A stretch of 64,000 bases of DNA from Balanoglossus misakiensis (taxonomy: Eukaryota; Hemichordata), in the NCBI GenBank assembly GCA_040954595.2, contig CM082593.2:10726001-10790000 (forward strand), written 5' to 3'. The position numbers and the translations under genes are program-made. Below are positions 25,001-37,779 of this stretch, in pieces. Each line of letters starts with the position of its first letter. Position 1 is the stretch's first letter. Below the pieces are notes generated by a model, which did not search any database, was not told where the DNA came from, and saw only the letters and a program-made list of their open reading frames with translations.

Positions 25001-27299
25001 GTTCTGCCCATTAATTTTGAGTGTTTGGTGGGGTCAACCTTTGCGTCAACATTAACCAGAGCACACAGTAACCAGGCCCTAGTGGACAGTGTTCTGCCCA
25101 TTAATTTTGAGTGTTTGGTGGGGTCAACCTTTGCGTCAACATTAACCAGAGCACACAGTAACCAGGCCGTAGTGGACAGTGTTCTGCCCATTAATTTTGA
25201 GTGTTTGGTGGGGTCAACCTTTGCGTCAACATTAACCAGAGCACACAGTAACCAGGCCATAGTGGACAGTGTTCTGCCCATTAATTTTGAGTGTTTGGTG
25301 GGGTCAACCTTTGCGTCAACATTAACCAGAGCACACAGTAACCAGGCCGTAGTGGACAGTGTTCTGCCCATTAATTTTGAGTGTTTGGTGGGGTCAACCT
25401 TTGCGTCAACATTAACCAGAGCACACAGTAACCAGGCCATAGTGGACAGTGTGCTGCCCATTAATTTTGAGTGTTTGGTGGGGTCAACCTTTGCGTCAAC
25501 ATTAACCAGAGCACAGAGTAACCAGGCCATAGTGGACAGTGTTCTGCCCATTAATTTTGAGTGTTTGGTGGGGTCAACCTTTGCGTCAACATTAACCAGA
25601 GCACACAGTAACCAGGCCATAGTGGACAGTGTTCTGCCCATTAATTTTGAGTGTTTGGTGGGGTCAACCTTTGCGTCAACATTAACCAGAGCACACAGTA
25701 ACCAGGCCGTAGTGGACAGTGTTCTGCCCATTAATTTTGAGTGTTTGGTGGGGTCAACCTTTGCGTCAACATTAACTAGGCCAGAGTGGCCAGTATCGTG
25801 CCCATTAATTTTGAGTGTTTGGTGGGGTCAACCTTTGCGTCAACATTAACTAGGCCAGAGTGGCCAGTATCGTGCCCATTAATTTTGAGTGTTTGGTGGG
25901 GTCAACCTTTGCGTCAACATTAACTAGGCCAGAGTGGCCAGTATCGTGCCCATTAATTTTGAGTGTTTGGTGGGGTCAACCTTTGCGTCAACATTAACTA
26001 GGCCAGAGTGGCCAGTATCGTGCCCATTAATTTTGAGTGTTTGGTGGGGTCAACCTTTGCGTCAACATTAACCAGAGCACACAGTAACCAGGCCGTAGTG
26101 GACAGTGTTCTGGCCATTAATTTTGAGTGTTTGGTGGGGTCAACCTTTGCGTCAACATTAACCAGAGCACACAGTAACCAGGCCGTAGTGGACAGTGTTC
26201 TGCCCATTAATTTTGAGTGTTTGGTGGGGTCAACCTTTGCGTCAACATTAACCAGAGCACACAGTAACCAGGCCGTAGTGGACAGTGTTCTGCCCATTAA
26301 TTTTGAGTGTTTGGTGGGGTCAACCTTTGCGTCAACATTAACCAGAGCACACAGTAACCAGGCCGTAGTGGACAGTGTTCTGCCCATTAATTTTGAGTGT
26401 TTGGTGGGGTCAACCTTTGCGTCAACATTAACCAGAGCACACAGTAACCAGGCCGTAGTGGACAGTGTTCTGCCCATTAATTTTGAGTGTTTGGTGGGGT
26501 CAACCTTTGCGTCAACATTAACCAGAGCACACAGTAACCAGGCCGTAGTGGACAGTGTTCTGCCCATTAATTTTGAGTGTTTGGTGGGGTCAACCTTTGC
26601 GTCAACATTAACCAGAGCACACAGTAACCAGGCCGTAGTGGACAGTGTTCTGCCCATTAATTTTGAGTGTTTGGTGGGGTCAACCTTTGCGTCAACATTA
26701 ACCAGAGCACACAGTAACCAGGCCGTAGTGGACAGTGTTCTGCCCATTAATTTTGAGTGTTTGGTGGGGTCAACCTTTGCGTCAACATTAACCAGAGCAC
26801 ACAGTAACCAGGCCGTAGTGGACAGTGTTCTGCCCATTAATTTTGAGTGTTTGGTGGGGTCAACCTTTGCGTCAACATTAACCAGAGCACACAGTAACCA
26901 GGCCGTAGTGGACAGTGTTCTGCCCATTAATTTTGAGTGTTTGGTGGGGTCAACCTTTGCGTCAACATTAACCAGAGCACACAGTAACCAGGCCGTAGTG
27001 GACAGTGTTCTGCCCATTAATTTTGAGTGTTTGGTGGGGTCAACCTTTGCGTCAACATTAACCAGAGCACACAGTAACCAGGCCATAGTGGACAGTGTTC
27101 TGCCCATTAATTTTGAGTGTTTGGTGGGGTCAACCTTTGCGTCAACATTAACCAGAGCACACAGTAACCAGGCCGTAGTGGACAGTGTTCTGCCCATTAA
27201 TTTTGAGTGTTTGGTGGGGTCAACCTTTGCGTCAACATTAACCAGAGCACACAGTAACCAGGCCATAGTGGACAGTGTGCTGCCCATTAATTTTGAGTG

Positions 27300-30200
27300 T
27301 TTGGTGGGGTCAACCTTTGCGTCAACATTAACCAGAGCACAGAGTAACCAGGCCATAGTGGACAGTGTTCTGCCCATTAATTTTGAGTGTTTGGTGGGGT
27401 CAACCTTTGCGTCAACATTAATCAGAGCACACAGTAACCAGGCCGTAGTGGACAGTGTTCTGCCCATTAATTTTGAGTGTTTGGTGGGGTCAACCTTTGC
27501 GTCAACATTAACCAGAGCACACAGTAACCAGGCCATAGTGGACAGTGTTCTGCCCATTAATTTTGAGTGTTTGGTGGGGTCAACCTTTGCGTCAACATTA
27601 ACCAGAGCACACAGTAACCAGGCCGTAGTGGACAGTGTTCTTCCCATTAATTTTGAGTGTTTGGTGGGGTCAACCTTTGCGTCAACATTAACTAGGCCAG
27701 AGTGGCCAGTATCGTGCCCATTAATTTTGAGTGTTTGGTGGGGTCAACCTTTGCGTCAACATTAACTAGGCCAGAGTGGCCAGTATCGTGCCCATTATTT
27801 TTGAGTGTTTGGTGGGGTCAACCTTTGCGTCAACATTAACTAGGCCAGAGTGGCCAGTATCGTGCCCATTAATTTTGAGTGTTTGGTGGGGTCAACCTTT
27901 GCGTCAACATTAACTAGGCCAGAGTGGCCAGTATCGTGCCCATTAATTTTGAGTGTTTGGTGGGGGTCAACCTTTGCGTCAACATTAACCAGAGCACACA
28001 GTAACCAGGCCGTAGTGGACAGTGTTCTGCCCATTAATTTTGAGTGTTTGGTGGGGTCAACCTTTGCGTCAACATTAACCAGAGCACACAGTAACCAGGC
28101 CATAGTGGACAGTGTGCTGCCCATTAATTTTGAGTGTTTGGTGGGGTCAACCTTTGCGTCAACATTAACCAGAGCACACAGTAACCAGGCCATAGTGGAC
28201 AGTGTTCTGCCCATTAATTTTGAGTGTTTGGTGGGGTCAACCTTTGCGTCAACATTAACCAGAGCACACAGTAACCAGGCCGTAGTGGACAGTGTTCTGC
28301 CCATTAATTTTGAGTGTTTGGTGGGGTCAACCTTTGCGTCAACATTAACCAGAGCACACAGTAACCAGGCCGTAGTGGACAGTGTTCTGCCCATTAATTT
28401 TGAGTGTTTGGTGGGGTCAACCTTTGCGTCAACATTAACCAGAGCACACAGTAACCAGGCCATAGTGGACAGTGTTCTGCCCATTTATTTTGAGTGTTTG
28501 GTGGGGTCAACCTTTGCGTCAACATTAACCAGAGCACACAGTAACCAGGCCGTAGTGGACAGTGTTCTGCCCATTAATTTTGAGTGTTTGGTGGGGTCAA
28601 CCTTTGCGTCAACATTAACCAGAGCACACAGTAACCAGGCCATAGTGGACAGTGTGCTGCCCATTAATTTTGAGTGTTTGGTGGGGTCAACCTTTGCGTC
28701 AACATTAACCAGAGCACAGAGTAACCAGGCCATAGTGGACAGTGTTCTGCCCATTAATTTTGAGTGTTTGGTGGGGTCAACCTTTGCATCAACATTAATC
28801 AGAGCACACAGTAACCAGGCCGTAGTGGACAGTGTTCTGCCCATTAATTTTGAGTGTTTGGTGGGGTCAACCTTTGCATCAACATTATCCAGAGCACACA
28901 GTAACCAGGCCATAGTGGACAGTGTTCTGCCCATTAATTTTGAGTGTTTGGTGGGGTCAACCTTTGCGTCAACATTAACCAGAGCACACAGTAACCAGGC
29001 CGTAGTGGACAGTGTTCTGCCCATTAATTTTGAGTGTTTGGTGGGGTCAACCTTTGCGTCAACATTAACTAGGCCAGAGTGGCCAGTATCGTGCCCATTA
29101 ATTTTGAGTGTTTGGTGGGGTCAACCTTTGCGTCAACATTAACTAGGCCAGAGTGGCCAGTATCGTGCCCATTAATTTTGAGTGTTTGGTGGGGTCAACC
29201 TTTGCGTCAACATTAACTAGGCCAGAGTGGCCAGTATCGTGCCCATTAATTTTGAGTGTTTGGTGGGGTCAACCTTTGCGTCAACATTAACTAGGCCAGA
29301 GTGGCCAGTATCGTGCCCATTAATTTTGAGTGTTTGGTGGGGGTCAACCTTTGCGTCAACATTAACCAGAGCACACAGTAACCAGGCCGTAGTGGACAGT
29401 GTTCTGCCCATTAATTTTGAGTGTTTGGTGGGGTCAACCTTTGCGTCAACATTAACCAGAGCACACAGTAACCAGGCCATAGTGGACAGTGTGCTGCCCA
29501 TTAATTTTGAGTGTTTGGTGGGGTCAACCTTTGCGTCAACATTAACCAGAGCACACAGTAACCAGGCCATAGTGGACAGTGTTCTGCCCATTAATTTTGA
29601 GTGTTTGGTGGGGTCAACCTTTTCGTCAACATTAACCAGAGCACACAGTAACCAGGCCGTAGTGGACAGTGTTCTGCCCATTAATTTTGAGTGTTTGGTG
29701 GGGTCAACCTTTGCGTCAACATTAACCAGAGCACACAGTAACCAGGCCGTAGTGGACAGTGTTCTGCCCATTAATTTTGAGTGTTTGGTGGGGTCAACCT
29801 TTGCGTCAACATTAACCAGAGCACACAGTAACCAGGCCATAGTGGACAGTGTTCTGCCCATTAATTTTGAGTGTTTGGTGGGGTCAACCTTTGCGTCAAC
29901 ATAGACCAGAGCACACAGTAACCAGGCCGTAGTGGACAGTGTTCTGCCCATTAATTTTGAGTGTTTGGTGGGGTCAACCTTTGCGTCAACATTAACCAGA
30001 GCACACAGTAACCAGGCCATAGTGGACAGTGTGCTGCCCATTAATTTTGAGTGTTTGGTGGGGTCAACCTTTGCGTCAACATTAACCAGAGCACACAGTA
30101 ACCAGGCCATAGTGGACAGTGTTCTGCCCATTAATTTTGAGTGTTTGGTGGGGTCAACCTTTGCGTCAACATTAACCAGAGCACACAGTAACCAGTCCGT

Positions 30201-31730
30201 AGTGGACAGTGTGCTGCCCATTAATTTTGAGTGTTTGGTGGGGTCAACCTTTGCGTCAACATTAACTAGGCCAGAGTGGCCAGTATCGTGCCCATTAATT
30301 TTGAGTGTTTGGTGGGGGTCAACCTTTGCGTCAACATTAACTAGGCCAGAGTGGCCAGTATCGTGCCCATTAATTTTGAGTGTTTGGTGGGGGTCAACCT
30401 TTGCGTCAACATTAACTAGGCCAGAGTGGCCAGTATCCTGCCCATTAATTTTGAGTGTTTGGTGGGGTCAACCTTTGCGTCAACATAGACCAGAGCACAC
30501 AGTAACCAGGCCGTAGTGGACAGTGTTCTGCCCATTAATTTTGAGTGTTTGGTGGGGTCAACCTTTGCGTCAACATTAACCAGAGCACACAGTAACCAGG
30601 CCATAGTGGACAGTGTGCTGCCCATTAATTTTGAGTGTTTGGTGGGGTCAACCTTTGCGTCAACATTAACCAGAGCACACAGTAACCAGGCCATAGTGGA
30701 CAGTGTTCTGCCCATTAATTTTGAGTGTTTGGTGGGGTCAACCTTTGCGTCAACATTAACCAGAGCACACAGTAACCAGGCCATATAGGACAGTATGCTG
30801 CCCATTAATTTTGAGTGTATGGTGGGGTCAACCTTTGCGTCAACATTAACCAGAGCACACAGTAACCAGGCCGTAGTGGACAGTGTTCTGTCCATTAATT
30901 TTGAGTGTTTGGTGGGGTCAACCTTTGCGTCAACATTAACCAGAGCACACAGTAACCAGGCCATAGTGGACAGTGTTCTGCCCATTAATTTTGAGTGTTT
31001 GGTGGGGTCAACCTTTGCGTCAACATTAACCAGAGCACACAGTAACCAGTCCGTAGTGGACAGTGTGCTGCCCATTAATTTTGAGTGTTTGGTGGGGTCA
31101 ACCTTTGCGTCAACATTAACTAGGCCAGAGTGGCCAGTATCGTGCCCATTAATTTTGAGTGTTTGGTGGGGGTCAACCTTTGCGTCAACATTAACTAGGC
31201 CAGAGTGGCCAGTATCCTGCCCATTAATTTTGAGTGTTTGGTGGGGGTTAACCTTTGCGTCAACATTAACTAGGCCAGAGTGGCCAGTATCCTGCCCATT
31301 AATTTTGAGTGTTTGGTGGGGTCAACCTTTGCATCAACATTAACCAGAGCACACAGTAACCAGGCCATAGTGGACAGTGTTCTGCCCATTAATTTTGAGT
31401 GTTTGGTGGGGTCAACCTTTGCATCAACATTAACCAGAGCACACAGTAACCAGGCCGTAGTGGACAGTGTGCTGCCCATTAATTTTGAGTGTTTGGTGGG
31501 GTCAACCTTTGCGTCAACATTAACTAGGCCAGAGTGGCCAGTATCGTGCCCATTAATTTTGAGTGTTTGGTGGGGGTCAACCTTTGCGTCAACATTAACT
31601 AGGCCAGAGTGGCCAGTATCCTGCCCATTAATTTTGAGTGTTTGGTGGAGTCAACCTTTGCATCAACATTAACCAGAGCACACAGTAACCAGGCCATAGT
31701 GGACAGTGTTCTGCCCATTAATTTTGAGTG
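27300..31730 (+). repeat. Satellite higher-order unit, first copy (4431 bp)
   Basis: Every block boundary and variant in this segment recurs 4431 bp downstream: the CATAG variant at 29901, the T-to-A GTATGG variant near 30819, the TTTTCG variant near 29620 and the order of short units. The one difference I noticed is T at 30891 against C at 35322. Confidence 0.92.
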
Positions 31731-34700
31731 TTTGGTGGGGTCAACCTTTGCGTCAACATTAACCAGAGCACAGAGTAACCAGGCCATAGTGGACAGTGTT
31801 CTGCCCATTAATTTTGAGTGTTTGGTGGGGTCAACCTTTGCGTCAACATTAATCAGAGCACACAGTAACCAGGCCGTAGTGGACAGTGTTCTGCCCATTA
31901 ATTTTGAGTGTTTGGTGGGGTCAACCTTTGCGTCAACATTAACCAGAGCACACAGTAACCAGGCCATAGTGGACAGTGTTCTGCCCATTAATTTTGAGTG
32001 TTTGGTGGGGTCAACCTTTGCGTCAACATTAACCAGAGCACACAGTAACCAGGCCGTAGTGGACAGTGTTCTTCCCATTAATTTTGAGTGTTTGGTGGGG
32101 TCAACCTTTGCGTCAACATTAACTAGGCCAGAGTGGCCAGTATCGTGCCCATTAATTTTGAGTGTTTGGTGGGGTCAACCTTTGCGTCAACATTAACTAG
32201 GCCAGAGTGGCCAGTATCGTGCCCATTATTTTTGAGTGTTTGGTGGGGTCAACCTTTGCGTCAACATTAACTAGGCCAGAGTGGCCAGTATCGTGCCCAT
32301 TAATTTTGAGTGTTTGGTGGGGTCAACCTTTGCGTCAACATTAACTAGGCCAGAGTGGCCAGTATCGTGCCCATTAATTTTGAGTGTTTGGTGGGGGTCA
32401 ACCTTTGCGTCAACATTAACCAGAGCACACAGTAACCAGGCCGTAGTGGACAGTGTTCTGCCCATTAATTTTGAGTGTTTGGTGGGGTCAACCTTTGCGT
32501 CAACATTAACCAGAGCACACAGTAACCAGGCCATAGTGGACAGTGTGCTGCCCATTAATTTTGAGTGTTTGGTGGGGTCAACCTTTGCGTCAACATTAAC
32601 CAGAGCACACAGTAACCAGGCCATAGTGGACAGTGTTCTGCCCATTAATTTTGAGTGTTTGGTGGGGTCAACCTTTGCGTCAACATTAACCAGAGCACAC
32701 AGTAACCAGGCCGTAGTGGACAGTGTTCTGCCCATTAATTTTGAGTGTTTGGTGGGGTCAACCTTTGCGTCAACATTAACCAGAGCACACAGTAACCAGG
32801 CCGTAGTGGACAGTGTTCTGCCCATTAATTTTGAGTGTTTGGTGGGGTCAACCTTTGCGTCAACATTAACCAGAGCACACAGTAACCAGGCCATAGTGGA
32901 CAGTGTTCTGCCCATTTATTTTGAGTGTTTGGTGGGGTCAACCTTTGCGTCAACATTAACCAGAGCACACAGTAACCAGGCCGTAGTGGACAGTGTTCTG
33001 CCCATTAATTTTGAGTGTTTGGTGGGGTCAACCTTTGCGTCAACATTAACCAGAGCACACAGTAACCAGGCCATAGTGGACAGTGTGCTGCCCATTAATT
33101 TTGAGTGTTTGGTGGGGTCAACCTTTGCGTCAACATTAACCAGAGCACAGAGTAACCAGGCCATAGTGGACAGTGTTCTGCCCATTAATTTTGAGTGTTT
33201 GGTGGGGTCAACCTTTGCATCAACATTAATCAGAGCACACAGTAACCAGGCCGTAGTGGACAGTGTTCTGCCCATTAATTTTGAGTGTTTGGTGGGGTCA
33301 ACCTTTGCATCAACATTATCCAGAGCACACAGTAACCAGGCCATAGTGGACAGTGTTCTGCCCATTAATTTTGAGTGTTTGGTGGGGTCAACCTTTGCGT
33401 CAACATTAACCAGAGCACACAGTAACCAGGCCGTAGTGGACAGTGTTCTGCCCATTAATTTTGAGTGTTTGGTGGGGTCAACCTTTGCGTCAACATTAAC
33501 TAGGCCAGAGTGGCCAGTATCGTGCCCATTAATTTTGAGTGTTTGGTGGGGTCAACCTTTGCGTCAACATTAACTAGGCCAGAGTGGCCAGTATCGTGCC
33601 CATTAATTTTGAGTGTTTGGTGGGGTCAACCTTTGCGTCAACATTAACTAGGCCAGAGTGGCCAGTATCGTGCCCATTAATTTTGAGTGTTTGGTGGGGT
33701 CAACCTTTGCGTCAACATTAACTAGGCCAGAGTGGCCAGTATCGTGCCCATTAATTTTGAGTGTTTGGTGGGGGTCAACCTTTGCGTCAACATTAACCAG
33801 AGCACACAGTAACCAGGCCGTAGTGGACAGTGTTCTGCCCATTAATTTTGAGTGTTTGGTGGGGTCAACCTTTGCGTCAACATTAACCAGAGCACACAGT
33901 AACCAGGCCATAGTGGACAGTGTGCTGCCCATTAATTTTGAGTGTTTGGTGGGGTCAACCTTTGCGTCAACATTAACCAGAGCACACAGTAACCAGGCCA
34001 TAGTGGACAGTGTTCTGCCCATTAATTTTGAGTGTTTGGTGGGGTCAACCTTTTCGTCAACATTAACCAGAGCACACAGTAACCAGGCCGTAGTGGACAG
34101 TGTTCTGCCCATTAATTTTGAGTGTTTGGTGGGGTCAACCTTTGCGTCAACATTAACCAGAGCACACAGTAACCAGGCCGTAGTGGACAGTGTTCTGCCC
34201 ATTAATTTTGAGTGTTTGGTGGGGTCAACCTTTGCGTCAACATTAACCAGAGCACACAGTAACCAGGCCATAGTGGACAGTGTTCTGCCCATTAATTTTG
34301 AGTGTTTGGTGGGGTCAACCTTTGCGTCAACATAGACCAGAGCACACAGTAACCAGGCCGTAGTGGACAGTGTTCTGCCCATTAATTTTGAGTGTTTGGT
34401 GGGGTCAACCTTTGCGTCAACATTAACCAGAGCACACAGTAACCAGGCCATAGTGGACAGTGTGCTGCCCATTAATTTTGAGTGTTTGGTGGGGTCAACC
34501 TTTGCGTCAACATTAACCAGAGCACACAGTAACCAGGCCATAGTGGACAGTGTTCTGCCCATTAATTTTGAGTGTTTGGTGGGGTCAACCTTTGCGTCAA
34601 CATTAACCAGAGCACACAGTAACCAGTCCGTAGTGGACAGTGTGCTGCCCATTAATTTTGAGTGTTTGGTGGGGTCAACCTTTGCGTCAACATTAACTAG

Positions 34701-36195
34701 GCCAGAGTGGCCAGTATCGTGCCCATTAATTTTGAGTGTTTGGTGGGGGTCAACCTTTGCGTCAACATTAACTAGGCCAGAGTGGCCAGTATCGTGCCCA
34801 TTAATTTTGAGTGTTTGGTGGGGGTCAACCTTTGCGTCAACATTAACTAGGCCAGAGTGGCCAGTATCCTGCCCATTAATTTTGAGTGTTTGGTGGGGTC
34901 AACCTTTGCGTCAACATAGACCAGAGCACACAGTAACCAGGCCGTAGTGGACAGTGTTCTGCCCATTAATTTTGAGTGTTTGGTGGGGTCAACCTTTGCG
35001 TCAACATTAACCAGAGCACACAGTAACCAGGCCATAGTGGACAGTGTGCTGCCCATTAATTTTGAGTGTTTGGTGGGGTCAACCTTTGCGTCAACATTAA
35101 CCAGAGCACACAGTAACCAGGCCATAGTGGACAGTGTTCTGCCCATTAATTTTGAGTGTTTGGTGGGGTCAACCTTTGCGTCAACATTAACCAGAGCACA
35201 CAGTAACCAGGCCATATAGGACAGTATGCTGCCCATTAATTTTGAGTGTATGGTGGGGTCAACCTTTGCGTCAACATTAACCAGAGCACACAGTAACCAG
35301 GCCGTAGTGGACAGTGTTCTGCCCATTAATTTTGAGTGTTTGGTGGGGTCAACCTTTGCGTCAACATTAACCAGAGCACACAGTAACCAGGCCATAGTGG
35401 ACAGTGTTCTGCCCATTAATTTTGAGTGTTTGGTGGGGTCAACCTTTGCGTCAACATTAACCAGAGCACACAGTAACCAGTCCGTAGTGGACAGTGTGCT
35501 GCCCATTAATTTTGAGTGTTTGGTGGGGTCAACCTTTGCGTCAACATTAACTAGGCCAGAGTGGCCAGTATCGTGCCCATTAATTTTGAGTGTTTGGTGG
35601 GGGTCAACCTTTGCGTCAACATTAACTAGGCCAGAGTGGCCAGTATCCTGCCCATTAATTTTGAGTGTTTGGTGGGGGTTAACCTTTGCGTCAACATTAA
35701 CTAGGCCAGAGTGGCCAGTATCCTGCCCATTAATTTTGAGTGTTTGGTGGGGTCAACCTTTGCATCAACATTAACCAGAGCACACAGTAACCAGGCCATA
35801 GTGGACAGTGTTCTGCCCATTAATTTTGAGTGTTTGGTGGGGTCAACCTTTGCATCAACATTAACCAGAGCACACAGTAACCAGGCCGTAGTGGACAGTG
35901 TGCTGCCCATTAATTTTGAGTGTTTGGTGGGGTCAACCTTTGCGTCAACATTAACTAGGCCAGAGTGGCCAGTATCGTGCCCATTAATTTTGAGTGTTTG
36001 GTGGGGGTCAACCTTTGCGTCAACATTAACTAGGCCAGAGTGGCCAGTATCCTGCCCATTAATTTTGAGTGTTTGGTGGAGTCAACCTTTGCATCAACAT
36101 TAACCAGAGCACACAGTAACCAGGCCATAGTGGACAGTGTTCTGCCCATTAATTTTGAGTGTTTGGTGGGGTCAACCTTTGCATCAACATTAACC
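31731..36195 (+). repeat. Satellite higher-order unit, second copy
   Basis: Head-to-tail copy of 27300-31730. The match runs to about 36195, where a CACAGTAAC unit replaces the CAGAGTAAC unit of the first copy. After that about 400 bp of more divergent units close the array. Confidence 0.92.
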
Positions 36196-36592
36196 AGAGC
36201 ACACAGTAACCAGGCCGTAGTGGACAGTGTGCTGCCCATTAATTTTGAGTGTTTGGTGGGGTCAACCTTTGCGTCAACATTAACCAGAGCACACAGTAAC
36301 CAGGCCATAGTGGACAGTATGCTGCCCATTGATTTTGAGTGTTTGGTGGGGTCAACCTTTGCGTCAACATTAACTAGGCCAGAGTGGCCAGTATCGTGCC
36401 CATTAATTTTGAGTGTTTGGTGGGGTCAACCTTTGCGTCTACATTAACTAGGCCAGAGTGGCCAGTATGCTGCCTATTAATTTTGAGTGTTTGGTGGGGT
36501 CAACCTTTGCGTCAACATTAAGCAGGCCAGACAGTAACCAGGCCAGAGTGGACAGTATCCTGCCTATTAATTTTGAGTGATTTGTGGGTCAA

Positions 36593-36741
36593 TTTGATCA
36601 AATACTGCCTACCGCTGGCGCTGCATATTTGAAGAAATGTGAAAAGATGGCAAGACAGGTTTGGTAAATGTGGGCCCCCTAACTGAAGCAAAAGCACAAA
36701 CTTAAAACAAAGATATGAATTTGGAAGAGTTTTATTTAATA
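36593..36741. other. Unique flank of satellite
   Basis: About 150 bp of ordinary AT-rich sequence with no feature I can support. Confidence 0.4.
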
Positions 36742-36869
36742 CATATGAAAAATAATGAAGACTTATGCTTCAAAGTAAGTATCGACGGAGTCGAACCGCC
36801 AATGCTGCAATGGCATTATACCCATAATACTTTTTTGCTTTTTGCATGAATTTCATTATTTTTCATATG
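36742..36869. repeat. Hairpin with 18-bp perfect arms enclosing a tRNA-like fold
   Basis: CATATGAAAAATAATGAA at 36742-36759 is exactly complementary to the sequence near 36852-36869. Between the arms lies the tRNA-like segment listed separately. It may be a small DNA transposon that captured or evolved this structure. Confidence 0.65.
36777..36832 (-). ncRNA. tRNA-like structure lacking a D arm (candidate)
   Basis: On the minus strand, AAGTATT (5') pairs with GATACTT (3') as a 7-bp acceptor with one G-T pair; AATGC/GCATT make a perfect 5-bp anticodon-like stem with 7-nt loop CATTGCA; GGCGG/CCGTC with loop TTCGACT make a T-arm. GGTTCGACTCC fits the RNA polymerase III B-box. There is no D arm, no variable loop, no A-box, and loop position 33 is A rather than T, so a working tRNA gene is unlikely. 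It may be a tRNA relic, a mitochondrial-type insert, or chance pairing inside a palindrome. Confidence 0.35.
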
Positions 36870-37004
36870 CTGTGCAGCTAAAGTGTGGCTAGATGACTAA
36901 CTGCTGATGTAAAATATCTTGCATACCAATTTGGAACAATTACCCCAAGTAGTGGTCAAACAGAAACAATGCTTGCATTCAATTTAAAACAAGGTGACAA
37001 AAGT

Positions 37005-37110
37005 GGTTGAAATGAAACAATAAGCAAAAACAGTGTTTATCAAACTGAAATAATGTGGTCGAAATGAAACAATGAGCAAAAACAGTGTTTATCAAACTGA
37101 AATAATGTGC
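37005..37110. repeat. 52-bp direct repeat, two copies
   Basis: The block GAAATGAAACAATAAGCAAA through 'aaactgaaataatgtg' occurs twice in tandem with one or two substitutions. Confidence 0.85.
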
Positions 37111-37536
37111 CAAAATAGCTCCTGTTGATATTGCACAAAATTAACTGTTGCATTCTACCCTTGAGTTAATTTTTATTTCCAGGCAATTATGTGCTTAATA
37201 CTAAATATTATCTATGGGTACAAACCATCAGTTTCTTAAGTGCAAATCGCAAGAAGCTCCCCCATACAATTTTAGTGTTTTTTTAAATCAAGCAAGATAA
37301 TTACATACTGTGTGATAAACTAACTAACTTTACGCGCCTGGGGACAGTTAAAAACCTCGAGCCAAATATAAAATGAGGAAAAACTGCCCCCTCCCCCGTT
37401 GTGAATTTTAAAAGGTTGGGGCTCAAACTAACCAGAATTGTCTTGCCGACTCCTATTTTTCTGTGTACATTTTGATGTATTGTTGTTACGCGAGATTGAG
37501 GATTCGTGTTGATGCGGGAATTACGATGACGAAAGC

Positions 37537-37730
37537 AAAAAATCCATCGGCGAATCAAACGGGCACACGGCGAAATTCCATTACACGACGATCCAACTGC
37601 GATGAAGAACGCGAACGCGGGTAACGTTGTAAAAAATCCATCGGCGAATCAAACGGGCACACGGCGAAATTCCATTACATGACGAGCGACCTGCAATGAA
37701 GAACGCGAACGCGGGTAACGCTGCAAAAAA
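37537..37730. repeat. 94-bp tandem duplication
   Basis: AAAAAATCCATCGGCGAATC to GCGAACGCGGGTAACG occurs twice 94 bp apart with a handful of differences. It is CpG-containing, unlike its surroundings. The partial open frames here are not recognisable. Confidence 0.88.
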
Positions 37731-37779
37731 TCCGCAGACAATTATTACACGAATGCATAGCAACAATTATTTTACCCAA

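Larger units (their letters stand above)
22231..36592. repeat. 14.4-kb satellite array, 90-bp unit with 74/75-bp variants
   Basis: The main unit is 90 bp, containing CCCATTAATTTTGAGTGTTT, GGTGGGGTCAACCTTTGCGT and ATTAACCAGAGCACACAGTA. A second unit of 74 bp (75 where GGGG is GGGGG) lacks about 16 bp of the CAGAGCACACAGTAAC part and carries CCAGTATCGTGCCC instead of the GACAGTGTTCTGCCC form. There are about 160 units. Blocks of 90-bp units are separated by groups of two to four short units, near 22.8-23.05, 25.77-26.05, 27.68-27.97, 29.06-29.35, 30.26-30.47 kb and onward. Edge units (22231-22340 and 36500-36592) are the most divergent, as expected from unequal exchange. Open frames on both strands follow from a period divisible by three; I do not call a protein. 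Confidence 0.97.

Noticed and set aside
22927-25849. Very long open frames on both strands (934 and 970 codons) as repeat-protein genes
   Set aside because: Both follow from an uninterrupted 90-bp period divisible by three. There is no splice context, no independent codon bias, and frames break wherever 74-bp units occur.
22231-36592. CRISPR-like array
   Set aside because: Units are contiguous satellite monomers without unique spacers, in a eukaryotic context with no cas genes.
36777-36832. Functional tRNA gene
   Set aside because: No D arm, no A-box and no T33; kept only as a tRNA-like candidate.
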